A stretch of 45,940 bases of DNA. Source: Chroococcidiopsidaceae cyanobacterium CP_BM_ER_R8_30 (GTDB lineage Bacteria > Cyanobacteriota > Cyanobacteriia > Cyanobacteriales > Chroococcidiopsidaceae). Numbering within the stretch: position 1 is the stretch's first letter; the number at the start of each line of letters is the position of its first letter. The stretch is from contig JAFASY010000291.1 in assembly GCA_019244235.1 (NCBI GenBank), positions 1 to 45,940 on the forward strand, written 5' to 3'. Made by a program: the position numbers and the translations under genes. Below the pieces are notes generated by a model that was not told the origin of the DNA, did no database searches, and saw only the letters and a program-made list of their open reading frames with translations. This document shows positions 1 to 7,767 of this stretch, piece by piece.

Positions 1-30
1 AATTCTTGGCTACTCGCCTTTTTTAAAAGA

Positions 31-71
31 ATAGGATAATTTCGCAGGAACAGAATTGTTCCCAATCCTAT
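31..71. promoter_or_regulatory. nested inverted repeat upstream of Nif11-like leader
   Basis: Two nested perfect arms are visible: ATAGGAT (31-37) pairs with ATCCTAT (65-71), and GGAACA (47-52) pairs with TGTTCC (57-62) around a 4-nt loop. The arms are asymmetrically spaced, so the RNA would have an internal bulge. It ends about 65 bases before the ribosome binding site of the Nif11-like leader. It could be the terminator of a gene to the left of the window or an element of the leader's 5' region; there is no clear T tract, so neither is certain. Confidence 0.4.
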
Positions 72-138
72 CCTCTCAATTTCGAGTGGATGTCCGAATT
101 CAAAGCTTATGTTAAGCCTTCATAAAAAGGAGAAATCT

Positions 139-192
139 ATGTCCCTAGAAAGTGTAAAAGCATTTTACGCAAGGTTCGCAACAGATGAATAA
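139..192 (+). pseudogene. truncated Nif11-like leader peptide
   Basis: A strong ribosome binding site (AAGGAG at about 127-132) precedes ATG 139. The reading MSLESVKAFYARFATDE then meets TAA at 190-192. The first 17 residues match the start of Nif11-type leaders (MSxESVKAFYxRLAxDE), which normally continue for 60-100 residues and either carry a RiPP core peptide after a GG-type cleavage site or are stand-alone nif-associated proteins. No continuation of the Nif11 domain is recognisable downstream in any frame, so the gene appears cut rather than simply frameshifted. No RiPP maturase or peptidase-ABC transporter lies in the window. Family call is fairly confident from the start alone; loss of function is inference. 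Confidence 0.6.
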
Positions 193-774
193 TGTAAATA
201 AATCTTCTAACAGTGCTAGCCTTCAAAGGCAAGAGCCAGTTCATCATGATATGACAGATAATTTTGAGCTTGCACTCTTGAGCTGCAAAGGGCGCGCCGC
301 TGGAGTTGCTAAGGGCGGAACGTTAAGTCGCCGGAGCTGCCACAGGCGTTCCCTTGAGTCGTTGAAAGATAGCTTTGATGGTCACGGTGACACTCAGCAT
401 TTCCTTCTTCCTCGCCAAGCATGGAAGAGCCAGCTAGCCTTTTTGAAAATTCTTCTTAAAGCGAAGCAAGCACTAGATCGGGTAGAGGATTCCCTCAATA
501 ATGATGCCCGTGATGCTTTTTTCTCAACCTTCAAACGCCCTTGTTCCCAGCACAACTGCGGTCATCACCAATAGTGGCTCTGTTGGGGCGATTGTGAAAA
601 CCCTGAAAATTGAAAATGTGCCTCGAAGCCAAGGAAAAGAGCTACCACCACAGAACTTTTAGAGGCTGTTTATGGATTCACGGGTTTACCAGAGAAGGCA
701 CTCTAACAGAGCTGTCTACAACAATTACAAGAGCTAAGCTTACTAAGTTAAATATTTTGATGAGTGCAACCTTA
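193..774. other. degraded region without an intact gene
   Basis: No convincing intact gene. An open frame at 185-574 has no homologue that I recognise and contains GC-rich repeat-like sequence around 280-370 that resembles blocks at 8640-8810 and in the ribH 3' end. Around 520-720 two frames look like coding debris: one reads ITNSGSVGAIVKTLKIENVP before stopping at TAG near 661, and a second, frameshifted one continues as TELLEAVYGFTGLPEKAL to a stop near 705. Together they look like one decayed gene of unknown family. Confidence 0.4.
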
Positions 775-1155
775 CTACCGAATCACTTGCACATCTAATA
801 TCAACCCAAGGGTTGCCCAGATGCGGTCGCAGGTCAAAACGGGAACATTCAACTTCAATCCCAGACTCAAACAAGCACGGTCTCCCAACGACAAACCCGC
901 TTGCCTAGTTTGCAGCCACAGCCGACCGGTCATTTCCCCATCTTTGGAGGAGAAGGGAGCAATCTCCAAACCCAGCGCCTCCAAATCCTCTCGCATTCCA
1001 TCGACGTTCACTCCCGCCGCCACCGATTTCTGCACCACCTCCGCCCAATTCACACTCGACATCACCACTTCAGCCAATACTTCCTCGATCGCGTCGCCCC
1101 CCGGCTCATCCTGCAAGTAGGCAAGCAACGCCGACGCATCCAAAACCACTGTCAT
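775..1155 (-). CDS. vapC: VapC-type PIN-domain toxin ribonuclease
   Basis: The 126-residue product is the length of a PIN-domain toxin. The start VVLDASALLAYLQDEPG carries the first conserved acidic residue (D6). Further acidic positions follow in SVNWAEVV and SLGDRACLSLG, and the protein ends with the usual LTCDRIW strand. VapC toxins are Mg2+-dependent endoribonucleases, often cutting tRNA or rRNA, that are held inactive by the partner antitoxin. The start ATG overlaps the stop of the upstream AbrB-type gene by 4 bases (1152-1155), the classic translationally coupled arrangement. All expected acidic residues are present, so it is probably active. The RNA target cannot be inferred. Confidence 0.9.
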   Translation of the reverse strand: MTVVLDASALLAYLQDEPGGDAIEEVLAEVVMSSVNWAEVVQKSVAAGVNVDGMREDLEALGLEIAPFSSKDGEMTGRLWLQTRQAGLSLGDRACLSLGLKLNVPVLTCDRIWATLGLILDVQVIR

Positions 1156-1418
1156 TCGTTCATTTCCCGGTTAGCTTCTTCACGGCGTTCGGCAATTAAC
1201 TCTTCCGCCAAACTGGTTCCTTTTGGTAATTGTGAAAATCTTGCCTTTAGCCGCCGTTTAATAGTTTCCTGCTTCTCCAAAATCAATCGCCCTTCCTCAG
1301 GACGAGCAATCAATATGTCTCCTTCCTCAAAGCCTAACAACCGCCTTAAAGCAGCCGGAATGACTAGCCGTCCTTGCCGACCCAAATGGACTTCTGTTTG
1401 TCTGGAGGAATCAACCAT
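1152..1418 (-). CDS. vapB: VapB/AbrB-type antitoxin
   Basis: An 88-residue protein with an N-terminal SpoVT/AbrB swapped-hairpin DNA-binding domain: VHLGRQGRLVIPAALRRLLGFEEGDILIAR, followed by a charged C-terminal tail (EELIAERREEANRE) of the kind that wraps and inhibits the toxin. It is the first gene of a two-gene operon with vapC (4-base overlap). ATG 1418 is chosen; a TTG one codon upstream is also possible. Antitoxins of this type repress their own promoter, usually as a complex with toxin, and a matching repeated operator lies just upstream. Confidence 0.88.
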   Translation of the reverse strand: MVDSSRQTEVHLGRQGRLVIPAALRRLLGFEEGDILIARPEEGRLILEKQETIKRRLKARFSQLPKGTSLAEELIAERREEANREMNE

Positions 1419-1430
1419 CAAATCGCTTTT

Positions 1431-1458
1431 TGTGCCACTTCATTCTAAGATGTGCCAC
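1431..1458. promoter_or_regulatory. candidate VapBC operator (direct repeat)
   Basis: The octamer TGTGCCAC occurs twice as a direct repeat (1431-1438 and 1451-1458), exactly 20 bases apart (about two helical turns), immediately upstream of the antitoxin start. This spacing would place two AbrB-type dimers on the same DNA face, fitting autoregulation of the operon. The site is read by eye only. Confidence 0.45.
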
Positions 1459-1700
1459 AAAAATACTTAGGTGTCAATAGTGAGTTACCTTATCCACTCA
1501 AGACGAAGTTCCTCTAGTTTACAAAGCTGAATTCAAATCCTTGAGAAACAACAGGAAATCAGCTATGCCTCAGGCGTGTGTTATTACCAGATAATGTAAA
1601 GTCTAGAAGCAACATTGGTCTGCTAGAAGGACGAGTCGAAGCTTGCGATCACAATCTGCCCTGCCTAGAAAAACGCGGAGCGGCACCTCAACTTTGAATT

Positions 1701-2573
1701 ATGCCAAAAATGGGAGGCTTTTTAGCCCTATCATGGATAGTACTGCAATCAAGACACTCCCATTCTCTTTTTTTGGGTCAACTTTCATCCGACGTTCCTC
1801 ATCCAGCCAACCTACCTTCGTGGATATACTGGGTTGAGCATTGCCCAAGTACCAATGCCTGGGCGATTGACCATGCTGCCGATCTCAGTCATGGTGATGT
1901 CGTCTTTACCCGTAACCAGACTGCAGGGAAGGGTCAGCACGGGCGCAGGTGGTATTCACCACCTGGAGTCTTGACTGCCAGTTTCGTGCTCGATCGCCTG
2001 CCTGCCTCGCAGTTACCTGGTCTTAGTCTAGCAGCAGGTCTAGCAGTGATCTATGCTGTTGAAGATTTGCTCCCCGATTGGCAAGGAATGTTGCGATTGA
2101 AATGGCCCAATGATGTGTTGATGGAAGGTCGCAAACTGGCAGGGATTTTATGTGAAGCTGCGTCTTCAACTCCCAATCAGACTCGCGTAATTGTGGGAGT
2201 TGGGCTTAACCGTTGTGCAGACTTTGCTCAGGCAGGATTGGATGCTAAAGCAATTGGCAATGCTATTAGCTTGCATGAGGTTAAGAGCCTTGTACCGGAT
2301 GAACTGCCGCTACTGGAACGAGTACGCCACTATTTAATACAAGCAGGGTCAGTTCTCTCCCAGGTAAATTTGGTAACTGTCTCTGGTTTAGCCGCACTAT
2401 TGCCAGAACTCCGTCGTCGTGATGCCCTTCTGAATCGTCAGCTCACGCTAGAGTTGTCGGGAGAACAAATTTCAGGACAATCGGCTGGGATAGATGACTG
2501 CGGTCGCCTACTGCTGCGTTTGTCAGATAATCAACTACATGCGTTTTCATCAGGACGGGTGCTGATTGGGTAA
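1701..2573 (+). CDS. birA: biotin-[acetyl-CoA-carboxylase] ligase
   Basis: Transfers biotin via biotinyl-AMP to the lysine of biotin carboxyl carrier domains. Visible motifs are the ligase core: CPSTNAWA near residue 48, the nucleotide/biotin loop AGKGQHGRRWYSPPG near 75-90 (the GRGRxG loop equivalent), and LRLKWPNDVLMEGRKLAGIL near 135-155 with the catalytic lysine. A short C-terminal cap domain follows. There is no N-terminal HTH, so it is a monofunctional ligase and not a bio-operon repressor. ATG 1701 gives 290 residues; the first ~35 look unconserved and a later start is possible. Allophanate hydrolase follows after 20 bases, so the two are probably cotranscribed. Confidence 0.92.
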   Translation: MPKMGGFLALSWIVLQSRHSHSLFLGQLSSDVPHPANLPSWIYWVEHCPSTNAWAIDHAADLSHGDVVFTRNQTAGKGQHGRRWYSPPGVLTASFVLDRLPASQLPGLSLAAGLAVIYAVEDLLPDWQGMLRLKWPNDVLMEGRKLAGILCEAASSTPNQTRVIVGVGLNRCADFAQAGLDAKAIGNAISLHEVKSLVPDELPLLERVRHYLIQAGSVLSQVNLVTVSGLAALLPELRRRDALLNRQLTLELSGEQISGQSAGIDDCGRLLLRLSDNQLHAFSSGRVLIG

Positions 2574-2593
2574 CGCACCTCAGGAGGAGAAAC

Positions 2594-4420
2594 ATGGGAT
2601 TCATTGATGATACCAGCTTGGATTTGCGATCGCTGATGCAGCGCTACCGCACAGGTGAGACGACTCCAGATGCACTCGTGAGGCAAATTTATGAAAGGAT
2701 TGAGCAATACGCCGATCCAGCAGTGTGGATTTATCTCGCACCAATTGCTGACTCTTTGAACTGCGCGAGGGCATTGATGGAGCAAGACCCCAGCCAACTA
2801 CCGCTGTATGGTGTGCCGTTTGCCATCAAAGACAATCTAGACTGGGCAGGTGTACCAACGACAGCAGGCTGTCCTGAGTTTGCTTATGTCCCAGAGCGCT
2901 CGGCAACAGTCCTTGAGCAGTTGTGTGGGGCAGGGGCAATTCCTATTGGCAAAACTAATTTGGATCAGTTTGCTACCGGACTAGTTGGCACCCGCACCCC
3001 CTATGGGGTATGCCGCAATCCGTTTGATGCCCGCTATTTGCCCGGTGGCTCTAGTGCTGGCTCCGGGGTGGCGGTGGCGGCTGGATTAGTTAGCTTTTCC
3101 TTGGGAACGGACACAGCGGGTTCGGGACGAGTACCTGCTGCCTTCACGAATATTGTTGGACTCAAACCGACAAGAGGACTCATCAGCACAAAGGGATTGG
3201 TGCCTGCTGTTAGAAGTTTGGACTGTGTTTCAGTGTTTGCTCTCACCTGTGCAGATGCCGAGTTTGTCTTGCAAATTGCCGGAGGCTTTGACGCAGACGA
3301 TCCGTTTTCCCGTCTAGCCGAGCCACGAGACATGCCTAAGATCGCTGGATTGCGGGTAGGGGTTCCTAGTGATGAGTACCTAAATTTCTTCGGTAATATA
3401 AATGCTGAACAAAGGTATCGGGAGGCGATCACTCACCTGGAAACCATAGGTTGTCAGATTGTCGCGATTGACTTTCAACCCTTTGCTGAAACAGTTCCCC
3501 TACTCTATGAGGGACCATGGTTAGCAGAACGCTATGCTGCAGTTGGCAAGTTTTTGGAACAGCATCCCCATGCAGTTCACCCGACCGTTGGTCAAATTAT
3601 CAGCAGTGCTAGCCGTTATGATGCGGTGTCCGTCTACCAAGGCATGTATCGATTAGCAGAACTGAAGCGTCAGTCTGAAGCTCAGTGGCGGTCAATGGAC
3701 ATTTTAGCCCTGCCCACGACTGGCACGATTTATACAGTAGCAGAAGTAGTAGCCGAACCCACTGTTCTCAACCGCAATCTCGGCACTTATACAAACTTTG
3801 TCAATCTACTCGACTTGTGTGCGCTGGCTGTGCCAAGTGGGTTGCAAAGCAATGGACTGCCTACAGGCTTAACCCTGATAGCTCCCATGTGGCAGGAAGC
3901 ACTACTCTGTCAGCTAGGTGCCGCATTTCATACTCAGCTGGGAGGAACGCTTGGTGCAACAGGTATCCCGCTAGCTACAATCTCTGCATCTACGACTCCC
4001 TTACCCGTGAATGCTCCATTCGAAAAACCAATCAGGATAGCTGTGGTGGGAGCGCATCTCACAGGGCAGCCTCTGAACCATCAACTGATAGAGGAGCAAG
4101 GAACCCTCGTGCGCTCCTGCCGTACCAGTTCAATTTACCGACTCTATGCCTTGACAGGCACCACCATTTCTAAGCCTGGGTTGATTCGTCAGTCTAACGG
4201 GCAGGGCTACGCGATTGAAGTCGAAGTGTGGGAATTACCCGTTGCAGGCTTTGGGCGGTTTGTTGCCAAAATTCCGCCCCCCTTGGGGATTGGCACGTTG
4301 GTGCTAGAAGACGGCGAGGAAGTGAAGGGGTTTCTGTGCGAATCTTATGCGATTGCCGATGCGCCCGACATTTCTCACTTAGGCGGCTGGCGGGCATATT
4401 TGGCAAGTTTGTCACTCTAA
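2594..4420 (+). CDS. atzF: allophanate hydrolase
   Basis: Hydrolyses allophanate to ammonia and CO2, the second step of ATP-dependent urea degradation or the last step of s-triazine degradation. The N-terminal ~440 residues are an amidase-signature domain: the catalytic lysine is in VPFAIKDNLD, and the cis-Ser/Ser nucleophile pair is in PGGSSAGSGVAVAAG and GTDTAGSGRVPA. The C-terminal ~150 residues (from about IRIAVVGAHLTGQPLNHQL) are the allophanate-hydrolase C-domain ending FLCESYA...GGWRAYL. Total 608 residues matches the stand-alone AtzF class. RBS AGGAGG lies at 2582-2587, 6 bases before ATG. No urea carboxylase is present in the window, but the biotin ligase upstream is notable because urea carboxylase is a biotin enzyme. 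Confidence 0.93.
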   Translation: MGFIDDTSLDLRSLMQRYRTGETTPDALVRQIYERIEQYADPAVWIYLAPIADSLNCARALMEQDPSQLPLYGVPFAIKDNLDWAGVPTTAGCPEFAYVPERSATVLEQLCGAGAIPIGKTNLDQFATGLVGTRTPYGVCRNPFDARYLPGGSSAGSGVAVAAGLVSFSLGTDTAGSGRVPAAFTNIVGLKPTRGLISTKGLVPAVRSLDCVSVFALTCADAEFVLQIAGGFDADDPFSRLAEPRDMPKIAGLRVGVPSDEYLNFFGNINAEQRYREAITHLETIGCQIVAIDFQPFAETVPLLYEGPWLAERYAAVGKFLEQHPHAVHPTVGQIISSASRYDAVSVYQGMYRLAELKRQSEAQWRSMDILALPTTGTIYTVAEVVAEPTVLNRNLGTYTNFVNLLDLCALAVPSGLQSNGLPTGLTLIAPMWQEALLCQLGAAFHTQLGGTLGATGIPLATISASTTPLPVNAPFEKPIRIAVVGAHLTGQPLNHQLIEEQGTLVRSCRTSSIYRLYALTGTTISKPGLIRQSNGQGYAIEVEVWELPVAGFGRFVAKIPPPLGIGTLVLEDGEEVKGFLCESYAIADAPDISHLGGWRAYLASLSL

Positions 4421-4454
4421 GAAAGCAACTAAGAGCGCTCTAGACATATCGCGG

Positions 4455-4484
4455 CTTGCTGTTCTGCCTGATCAAGCCAGCAAG
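4455..4484 (+). terminator. hairpin after atzF
   Basis: CTTGCTG (4455-4461) pairs with CAGCAAG (4478-4484) across a 16-base loop, 34 bases after the atzF stop. There is only a weak T run afterwards, so it may be a partial terminator or a small palindromic repeat. Confidence 0.35.
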
Positions 4485-4534
4485 AATAGTTTCAACTTCG
4501 TTAATTTACCCCAATAGGATGCAAAAGTACCACC

Positions 4535-4729
4535 ATGATGACGCACTTTATCACCGTAGAAATTGACCTCCAAGACACACCTGCCAAAATGCGTCAAGCT
4601 ATTGAGATTGAACTTCAAAAGTACGGGGAACTGCTCCGTTGGGCAGTGACATCAGTAGATGTCGAGCTACAGCGAGCTCGTGTAGAAGCTGTTGTAACTT
4701 CGGAAGCTGGCATAGCTGCCTCGCTATGA
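4535..4729 (+). CDS. small conserved hypothetical protein
   Basis: A 64-residue protein, MMTHFITVEIDLQDTPAKMR..., with no domain that I can name. It looks alpha/beta and soluble, and has no signal peptide or membrane segment. The stop overlaps the ATG of the DUF3326 gene (ATGA at 4726-4729), so translation is probably coupled and the two products may act together. That coupling, and a normal amino-acid composition, is the main reason to treat it as real. A second ATG directly follows the first and could be the true start. Confidence 0.65.
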   Translation: MMTHFITVEIDLQDTPAKMRQAIEIELQKYGELLRWAVTSVDVELQRARVEAVVTSEAGIAASL

Positions 4730-5787
4730 ATCAACGTCCCTACACGGTCGTCTTAATTATACCTACTGGAATTGGAGCAGCGATTGGGGGATATGCTGGG
4801 GATGCACTACCTGTGGCAAGAGCGATCGCCCAAGTAGCAGACCGTCTCATCACTCATCCCAACGTCCTCAATGGTGCTCAGCTATACTGGCCCTTACCAA
4901 ACGCATTCTATGTGGAAGGCTATGGTCTCGATCGGTTTGCCGCGGGAGCATGGGGATTGCGTCCAGTGCATCAGAATCGGGTGGGCTTAATTCTCGATCG
5001 AGGAATTGAGTCAGATCTGCGGCTACGGCATATCCAAGCAGCTGATGCAACGCGAGCTACACTGGGACTGAATTTGACTAACTATGTCATCACCGATACT
5101 CCTCTAGGAGTCAAATTACAACTATCTGACACTGGTGCTAGTTGGGGCACAATTGAACATCCAGATAGTCTCTTAAGAGCAGCTGATAAGCTAATTAACA
5201 AGGCTGGAGCAGAAGCAATTGCCGTTGTAGTCCGTTTCCCAGACAACATTGATAGTGCAGCAGTGCAAAACTACCGTCATGGGCAAGGAGTCGATCCCCT
5301 AGCTGGAGCAGAAGCTGTCATTAGCCATCTGGTTGTCCGTACCTGGCAAATCCCTTGTGCCCATTCACCTGCATTATTACCCATCCCCATCGACCCAGAG
5401 TTATCTCCTCGCTCAGCGGCTGAAGAATTAGGCTATACCTTCTTACCCAGCGTTCTAGTAGGGCTCAGTCGCGCCCCCCAATTTATTACCCAAATAGAAA
5501 ACCCTGCTCAACCAGGCGATCTCTGGGTAGAACAAGTGGATGCCGTGATAGTACCAGCAACCGCCTGCGGCAGTAGTGCCCTTCTCAGTTTGAGCCAGTC
5601 ACGAGCGCTAGCGATCGCTGTGCGAGAAAACCAAACTCAAATGCAAGTTCCCCCAGAGCTTTTAGGAATCAAAGCCATACAGGTAAACTCATATTTAGAG
5701 GCTTTAGGCGTATTGATCGCCCATAAAACAGGTATCGATCCAGCCGCCCTAAGCCCAACCATCTCGTCCTTACATAGTCTTCTTTAA
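4726..5787 (+). CDS. DUF3326 domain-containing protein
   Basis: A 353-residue soluble protein of the cyanobacterial DUF3326 family. Distinctive stretches: VVLIIPTGIGAAIGGYAGDA at the N-terminus, THPNVLNGAQLYWPLPNAFYVEGYGLDRF, the mid-region RHGQGVDPLAGAEAVISHLV, and VIVPATACGSSALLSL near the C-terminus. No catalytic activity is established to my knowledge. The frame is open upstream to 4639, but ATG 4726 is preferred because the family starts there and it overlaps the stop of the small upstream gene by 4 bases. It contains two HIP1 sites, consistent with resident chromosomal DNA. Confidence 0.85.
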   Translation: MNQRPYTVVLIIPTGIGAAIGGYAGDALPVARAIAQVADRLITHPNVLNGAQLYWPLPNAFYVEGYGLDRFAAGAWGLRPVHQNRVGLILDRGIESDLRLRHIQAADATRATLGLNLTNYVITDTPLGVKLQLSDTGASWGTIEHPDSLLRAADKLINKAGAEAIAVVVRFPDNIDSAAVQNYRHGQGVDPLAGAEAVISHLVVRTWQIPCAHSPALLPIPIDPELSPRSAAEELGYTFLPSVLVGLSRAPQFITQIENPAQPGDLWVEQVDAVIVPATACGSSALLSLSQSRALAIAVRENQTQMQVPPELLGIKAIQVNSYLEALGVLIAHKTGIDPAALSPTISSLHSLL

Positions 5788-5859
5788 TAAGAAGATAAGG
5801 TAAAACTAACATCTCCCCCTTCATCCACTCCTCCACTCCCCCCCTCCTCTTCCATCCCC

Positions 5860-6438
5860 GTGACTCAACAACAACGCACTCCAGATTCACCCCTAACACG
5901 CACCCAAATTCTTGTGGCGATGGGTGTTACTGCTGTCATATTATTGCTAGTTACCAAGCTTTGGTTGCATTTTGCTGCGCTTTCCCTATTCTCCTGGAGT
6001 TGGACTGTGGAAGCTTTGCCCTTAGGACTAAGTCTTGGGCTCGCTATCACTGCTGCTAGCGCCCTGATCTATCGCCTGTGGCCTGGATACCGTAGAAGTG
6101 CAGATTTCTACATAGAATTCGTCCTACAGCCCTTAATGTGGCCAGACATAATCTGGCTGGGACTATTACCTGGGCTTAGCGAAGAATTATTGTTTCGCGG
6201 TGTTATGCTACCAGCCTTTGGGTTAGGTCTGGCTGCTGTTGTTATATCGAGTCTTTGCTTTGGAGTCTTGCACCTCAGTAGCGTCGAACACTGGCCTTAT
6301 GGAGTTTGGGCAACTATTGTGGGGCTGCTGTTAGGATACAGCGCCCTTTATACGGGCAATCTACTGGTGCCAATTGTAGCTCATATCTTTACAAATCTAG
6401 TCTCTAGTTGCTTCTGGAAGCTAGGACGCACTGCTTGA
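5860..6438 (+). CDS. CPBP-family intramembrane glutamic endopeptidase
   Basis: A 192-residue polytopic membrane protein of the CPBP/Abi (Rce1-like) protease family. The three conserved motifs are present: EExxxR (E108, E109, R113 in LSEELLFRGVML), FxxxH (F134, H138 in FGVLH), and HxxxN (H175, N179 in HIFTN). About five to six hydrophobic segments surround them. Members cleave prenylated or other membrane-bound proteins; the substrate here is unknown. Start is GTG 5860, just after a striking C/T-rich tract (about 5805-5858) that leaves no obvious Shine-Dalgarno. It is convergent with the next gene. Confidence 0.88.
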   Translation: MTQQQRTPDSPLTRTQILVAMGVTAVILLLVTKLWLHFAALSLFSWSWTVEALPLGLSLGLAITAASALIYRLWPGYRRSADFYIEFVLQPLMWPDIIWLGLLPGLSEELLFRGVMLPAFGLGLAAVVISSLCFGVLHLSSVEHWPYGVWATIVGLLLGYSALYTGNLLVPIVAHIFTNLVSSCFWKLGRTA

Positions 6439-6445
6439 AATCACT

Positions 6446-7687
6446 TTAGATAGTCGTATCAGCTGCTCCTACAGCTTGAATAGCTGCTTCTAAGGTGATC
6501 GCGACATGAGTCCAATGCGTCCCTCCTTGACAGAAAACTATGTAGGGTTCTCGCAATGGACCATCGGCAGAAAATTCTGATGTACTGCCGTCAATAAACG
6601 TACCCCCAGCCATCACTAACTGACTCTCGTAACCAGGCGTTGCTGCTGGCACAGGATCGACATAGGAATCGATGGGTGAATGCTGCTGAATTACTCGACA
6701 AAAGGCAATCAGTTTCTTTGGATCGCCCAGCTGAATTGCTTGAATGACGTCACACCGAGGTGCCATAGGTAAGGGATTTACTGGGTAGCCCAGCTTGTCA
6801 AAGACATAAGCTGTAAGGTGATTGCCCTTCATTGCTTCCCCTACCATTTGTGGGGCAAGAAACAGCCCCTGAAACAGCAAGCGATTTTGGTCAAAAGTTG
6901 CGCCACCAGCGCTACCAATACCTGGGGCTGTCAGACGACAGGTTGCTGCCTCCACTAAGTCTAATCGTCCTGCTACATAGCCCCCTGCAGTGACAACCGT
7001 GCCGCCAGGATTTTTAATCAGCGATCCAGCAATCAAATCAGCCCCCACCGCTGTTGGTTCGCGCTCTTCGATAAATTCGCCGTAGCAGTTATCTACTAAG
7101 CAAACGGTACGTGGGTTCTGCTGCTTGACGCTGTGGACAATCTTTTCAATGTCAGTGATAGACAAGCTAGGACGCCAGGAATAGCCACAGGAGCGCTGAA
7201 TGAATACTAAACGAGTACGGTCGCTAACAGCTTCTCTTAACTGTTGCCAGTCAACAGTTCCCTCGCTAGTAAGATTTAATTGTCTGTAATCAACGCCAAA
7301 CTCAATCAGAGAACCCTGACCGCGACCCCGCAGCCCAATGACTTCTTCTAAGGTATCGTAAGGTGGTCCTACCACCGCTATCATTTCATCGCCAGGACGG
7401 AGGACACTGAACAAAGCACAAGCGATCGCATGAGTACCGGAAACAAACTGCACCCGCACCGCTGCTGCCTCAGCTTGCATGATCTCAGCAAACACCTGAT
7501 CCAAAGTTTGCCGCCCTAGATCATCGTGACCATAACCACTGACGCTGGCGAAATGATGTGCTCCCACCCGATGGTGGCGAAATGCTTCCAAGATTCGTTT
7601 AAGATTTTGCTTGACCTGAGCGTCAATTCCAGAAAAAATTTGAGATAGTGCCTGTTCTGCTGCGTGCAACTGTTGAAAGCTGTTCAT
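6446..7687 (-). CDS. methionine gamma-lyase family PLP-dependent protein
   Basis: A fold-type I PLP enzyme of the family annotated as methionine gamma-lyase-like or aluminium-resistance protein. Recognisable pieces are HHFASVSGYGHDDLGR near residue 45, VQFVSGTHAIACALFSVLRPGDEM near 85, VCLVDNCYGEFIEEREPTAVGADL near 200, and the Schiff-base lysine in AGSLIKNPGGT near 225. ATG 7687 (MNSFQQLH) is preferred; a GTG five codons upstream (7702) is alternative. The physiological substrate in cyanobacteria is not established. It is divergent from the desaturase, with about 80 bases between starts. Confidence 0.85.
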   Translation of the reverse strand: MNSFQQLHAAEQALSQIFSGIDAQVKQNLKRILEAFRHHRVGAHHFASVSGYGHDDLGRQTLDQVFAEIMQAEAAAVRVQFVSGTHAIACALFSVLRPGDEMIAVVGPPYDTLEEVIGLRGRGQGSLIEFGVDYRQLNLTSEGTVDWQQLREAVSDRTRLVFIQRSCGYSWRPSLSITDIEKIVHSVKQQNPRTVCLVDNCYGEFIEEREPTAVGADLIAGSLIKNPGGTVVTAGGYVAGRLDLVEAATCRLTAPGIGSAGGATFDQNRLLFQGLFLAPQMVGEAMKGNHLTAYVFDKLGYPVNPLPMAPRCDVIQAIQLGDPKKLIAFCRVIQQHSPIDSYVDPVPAATPGYESQLVMAGGTFIDGSTSEFSADGPLREPYIVFCQGGTHWTHVAITLEAAIQAVGAADTTI

Positions 7688-7767
7688 TGATTTTTTATTC
7701 ACTATATAGCTATTCGGGTTTCAAGGTCACGCAGCTTTGTTTGGACAATTCGTTTTAAGGTTACTGC

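Noticed and set aside
185-574. 129-residue open frame after the Nif11-like stub
   Set aside because: Runs through repeat-like GC-rich DNA, has no ribosome binding site of its own, odd composition and no recognisable family; treated as debris.
901-1470. Long plus-strand frame over the VapBC genes
   Set aside because: Antisense shadow of vapC and vapB, both of which have clear family motifs.
3034-3432. Minus-strand frame within atzF
   Set aside because: Antisense shadow over the amidase signature region.
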